A DNA stretch of 64,000 bases from Otatea glauca. Taxonomy: Eukaryota; Streptophyta; Magnoliopsida; Poales; Poaceae. The notes below the pieces were generated by a model. That model did not search any database. It had not been told where the DNA came from and was given only the letters and a program-made list of their open reading frames with translations. Shown here piece after piece: positions 60,896 to 64,000 of the stretch; the stretch's first letter is position 1, and the number at the start of each line of letters is the position of its first letter. The DNA lies in contig CM070721.1 of NCBI GenBank assembly GCA_036346275.1, positions 1,996,452 through 2,060,451 of the forward strand, written 5' to 3'. Position numbers and translations under genes: made by a program.

Positions 60896-61799
60896 CCGCC
60901 CACAACGATTAGAATTAAAGCAAACTCATCGCAAGACATTTTCATAAAGAAAAGAAAATTTCATTATAGGCCAATGAGCTCAAACTTTACTCGACTTTAC
61001 ACACAAGAGCGATGATACAAGAGTGGCCACGCGCGCACGGCAGACTCTACCCACGCCTAGAACCTATCAAACATCCGTGCGGCATCGGTGGCACCGCGGC
61101 ATGTCGGTAGGCCTTGCTCGGTCGACGGGACAGCCGCGCGCGTCGCTGGTAACACGCCGATGCCTCGCCGCCGTTCGCGACATCGACGCGCCGCACTAAC
61201 CACGATCGGCGCCTTGCGCCATCGCCTCGAAGGGCCCCCTTACCACCTCGAGCCTCGGAACGGCCTCGGCGGCGCGTCAACGAGCGGCGCCACACAGTCG
61301 CGACTTCTTCCTCCTAAGCTCGGCCATCGCTGGTCGAACTCACCAAAGCTCGGCGGAGGATCTTCTTCTTCCACCGCGACGCCATCGCCGGCTAAAGACT
61401 AGAGGTGTCTCAAGCCATTTGAAAGAACAAAAGAAAGAGCTCTCATCCCCTTCAAGCAAGCTACGCGCACATATATATATCCGGACGAAGGAGGCTAAGC
61501 GTCTCGAGTAAATGCGGTGCCGAAAATGAAGCATCCTTCACGTAACCCGGCGATAAGAAGACGAGCAGGCGCGGCGCGCCAAACTATACTCGGCATGCGC
61601 AACGAGGCGAGTAAAAACCCCCGGCGGTTCAAATGCCCCCGGCCAAACTCCAGGACAGCCGTCGGATCCAACGAAGCACACCTGACGGAAATCGCTTAAC
61701 CGGATCGGCTGGACCGACCTACCAGGCCCGGCCACCACTTTCGTCCAAGTTCAACCCCCAACCGAATCTGCCGAAATCGCTCGGGAGTTCGGGGGCTAC
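60896..61799. other. 3' untranslated region and polypurine tract of the Tat element
   Basis: No intact ORF. The last bases before the 3' LTR, GGAGTTCGGGGGCTAC (61784-61799), form the polypurine-like tract typical of grass gypsy elements, directly abutting TGATGAATAC. Confidence 0.7.
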
Positions 61800-62673
61800 T
61801 GATGAATACTAATAAAAAGGATACCCCAACAGCCCGAAGCGACGAGCCAGCGGCCTCAAGCATATCTCCACTTATCAGGCGCGCCGCCCGCCGCCGACCG
61901 ATCGCTGCGAGACCGCGCAAGACATCCGCTCCCGACCGCCGGCGGAAGCGAATCCGACAGACAGCGCCCCGACCCCTCTTGGCGGGCGGGATCTCCGACT
62001 CAACCGAACCAAGGTGACGGACGCCGAGTGCCGCGTGTCGTCCTCATCGGCCTACCGCCACGCACCCCGAATGAGGTCAATCGAGCGACTATACAAGGCG
62101 GTGGCTCCTTCCTAAGAAGATCGGTGATCGCAGAAGACAAAGCTTCCGGCCCATCAACGACCACGTCTGAGCGACGCTTCCTCCCGAGGCAAAGCACCAA
62201 CGCCACGCACCTCGACGCGGCGATTCGCAAAGGGTCACAGAGGGCAAGTACGCTATTTCCGGGAATACCTAACCTCCACGACCACCAAGGCTACCAACCC
62301 GGCATGGGCAAGGCGGGTGGCGACCATCCACGGGACGAAGGGACCGAGCTCCTAGCATAGGTCACCTCGCTCTTCCTCCCAACTCTCGATGTAACCTGCC
62401 CCTTCCTTACAGATAAAAGGAGGCGGGGCTAAACGATTCAAGGAGAGCGAGAGGAGAGGGAGACATAAGAACACGAGGAGACTAAGTCATTTAGGGGCCT
62501 CAAATGCAAAAACATAGTGCAAAAAGCAATACAATACGGCCATCCGAATCGAGTAGGGACTTTCGGCCCGAACCAGTATACATCTTGGACTCACGAGTCT
62601 AACCATTCAGGGAGTGGAACGCGCGACCCCCTAGACTTACAAATTTACTTGCCGGCGCTCGAAAACGCCGACA
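61800..62673 (+). repeat. 3' LTR of the Tat element
   Basis: 874 bp, starting TGATGAATACTAATAAAAAG and ending CGCCGACA. It shows many small deletions relative to the 5' LTR, which indicates an old insertion. Confidence 0.92.
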
Positions 62674-62818
62674 ATAATAGTTTCCGCTTGATAATTGTTG
62701 TATGGTTGTGATTCCAATTGGTGTGTATGTGCGTACTAGCTACAGATCATGGGACTAGTACGGGATGCACATTAGATTTCCATTTTTGCTAGTATGTGAA
62801 AATTGGGGTCGCCACAGT

Positions 62819-62830
62819 TGGTATCAAAGC
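62819..62830 (+). promoter_or_regulatory. Primer-binding site of L element E (initiator tRNA-Met)
   Basis: TGGTATCAAAGC lies 2 bp after the LTR end. The usual plant initiator-Met site is TGGTATCAGAGC, one base different. Confidence 0.85.
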
Positions 62831-64000
62831 TATGCTGACTGCAGGATAAACCCTAGATAGAATAGTCATTAGCATTGGAATAGGCAAATTCAAAATCTTA
62901 TTCTCAAAAGCTATTGTATTTGCAAAATGTAGGCTTTGCTATTCTCTCCTCATTCTTAAGTTCTTATTCTTACCACTACATTCATTTTGATTTGTAAACA
63001 AATCCTTCTCTCTCCTTAAAGATAGTGTATCTTCACAATTTGCTTCTGAAGATGTCCAAGATATGTCGCTATCTTGCTTGCAAATGAAGAATACAAGGTC
63101 TACGCCAACAATCTTATGGGAGCCGACAACGCTTCACTAATCTCGAGAAAGCAGAAGCAAAGCTCGAAGAACCTACTGCATGAAGAGACGACTTCACCTA
63201 ACAGTAAGATGCGAAAGATTAGAATGTATTAGGATTCACCTTAAGACAGGAACCCTTATACATAGCATGTTATTCCGCTCTAGTTATATAAAGCATTTTA
63301 TCTGGTGTTTATAACTTGCTATTTGAAAATTGGTTTTTACTTTATTTGTCAGGACTGATTTCTGTGTGAACTTAACCTTTAGGTTAAAGTTTCACAATAA
63401 ATTGTCATTATGTAAGAATGTGGAAAACTTAAACCGTAGGATAAATAGGAAGTCATAAAATATCTTATCTCTTCTTTTCATAAAATTTCTTACAAGCTTA
63501 TCCTTTTCTCCGTAGAACTTCTCACCTGTGTAATCTTTTTGGTCACTAACTTTCCTCAAAATCAAGCATCATTAGGATTAGTAATATAGTCACCATTATT
63601 ACTTCTAGCTTTACTTGAGACCACACCATTCATAAGTAAACCGAGACCCAGATGCTGGTAACCACAATTTACATAAGCTGTTTAGGCTAGTTAAAGTTTC
63701 ATTTTTCCAATAATAATTCTTAACCATTCACCTCATTACCTTGCCTAGATTATATACCATGGAAATGAGCTAGAACCAGAAAATTTGTATACTTTTGAAT
63801 AGGAAGCTTAGACTGGTCATTAAAAAAAACCGATAGTCTTGTTTTCTAATAGAAATGTAAAAAGAGTATCAATAGTTGTACATGTGCTCTTTTTCCATTT
63901 GTAAGATTTAGTTTTCTTATCTGTATACTCTTTCCTTTTATTGGATATTTCATGTACACAGTTTCCCCTCTATGGAACTTTTTTTTCTTTATTCTTTCTA
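62831..64000 (+). mobile_element. Internal region of L element E (start)
   Basis: About 1.17 kb after the primer-binding site. It has no long ORF and no gag-like motif. A short stretch at 63050-63210 could be a degraded coding remnant. The absence of gag this far in suggests a non-autonomous element, although the rest is outside the window. Confidence 0.6.

Larger units (their letters stand above)
48144..62673 (+). mobile_element. Tat-lineage Ty3/gypsy element, 14.5 kb, decayed
   Basis: Two LTRs (48144-49028 and 61800-62673) enclose gag, protease, reverse transcriptase, RNase H and integrase on the plus strand, then an antisense ORF, a minisatellite and a polypurine tract. Target duplications are TTAAT (48139-48143) and ATAAT (62674-62678), one mismatch apart. 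Every coding region contains frameshifts. The integrase-then-antisense-ORF layout and the large size fit grass Tat elements of the RIRE2/Grande type. Confidence 0.9.
42676..62816 (+). mobile_element. L-family 5' LTR copy E, carrying the Tat element
   Basis: Begins TGTAACATCCCG (preceded by ATCTG) and ends GGGGTCGCCACA at 62816. It is interrupted at 48144-62673 by a gypsy element. Without that insertion and its duplicated target it is about 5606 bp. Unlike G, F and H, it is followed by a primer-binding site, so it is a true 5' LTR whose internal region and 3' LTR lie beyond the window. A GC-rich island spans about 43500-44450, the conserved block about 47050-47600, and the hairpin lies near 47923. 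Confidence 0.9.

Noticed and set aside
62831..64000. A host gene at the right end of the window
   Set aside because: No ORF of useful length and no splice-consistent exon set; it directly follows a primer-binding site, so it is the internal region of L element E.

Overview
This looks like nuclear DNA of a grass (Poaceae). The evidence is a GC-rich, intron-poor aspartic protease gene pair of the grass 'ATSSLKP' nepenthesin-like type, grass-type CACTA, Mutator-like and Stowaway transposons, and Ty3/gypsy elements of the Tat lineage nested in one another. No species can be named from sequence alone. Only two host gene loci are visible. Nearly everything else is mobile DNA, which fits a repeat-rich chromosome arm or pericentromere.

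Layout. Positions 1-3968 hold two nested copies (A inside B) of an unusually long LTR family, called L here: TGTAACATCCCG...CA, about 5.4-5.6 kb when complete. A 571-bp solo LTR of a second, small gypsy family (S) sits inside copy A. From 3969 to 6165 there is a tandem array of about 400 bp and a direct/inverted 200-bp module. A two-exon aspartic protease gene (AP1, minus strand) lies at 6411-7874. A foldback MITE with an 11-bp target duplication (8571-13052) is split by a reverse solo L LTR (F, 8857-12814). A truncated CACTA transposon (13554-22979) is split by a 5412-bp solo L LTR (G, 13681-19092) and carries a transposase N-terminal half joined to Ulp1-protease-like exons. Next is L copy C (about 22980-33977), interrupted by a complete 3.0-kb non-autonomous S element (25159-28180) and by another reverse solo L LTR (H, 28482-33892). 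A gene island (33978-38300) holds a Stowaway MITE and a broken second aspartic protease (AP2, minus strand). Beyond it lie a 633-bp tandem duplication, a truncated L copy (D), a Mutator-like transposase remnant (about 40870-42675), and L copy E (42676-62816). Copy E is a 5' LTR followed by an initiator-Met primer-binding site. It is interrupted by a 14.5-kb decayed Tat-lineage gypsy element (48144-62673) with gag-pol on the plus strand, a large antisense ORF with its own TATA box, and a 1.4-kb minisatellite.

Insertion history can be read from target-site duplications: CCTAG for the S solo LTR, GTCAT for F, TCATG for G, ATAGG for the S element, GCGTA for H, and TTAAT/ATAAT (one mismatch) for the Tat element. 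L-family sequence makes up roughly 28 kb of the 64 kb. No L copy shows coding capacity inside this window, so L behaves like a large non-autonomous retrotransposon (LARD-like) amplified by another element's enzymes. The most notable material is (i) the L family, with its conserved hairpin, conserved 550-bp block and GC-island promoter, and (ii) the Tat element's antisense gene and minisatellite.
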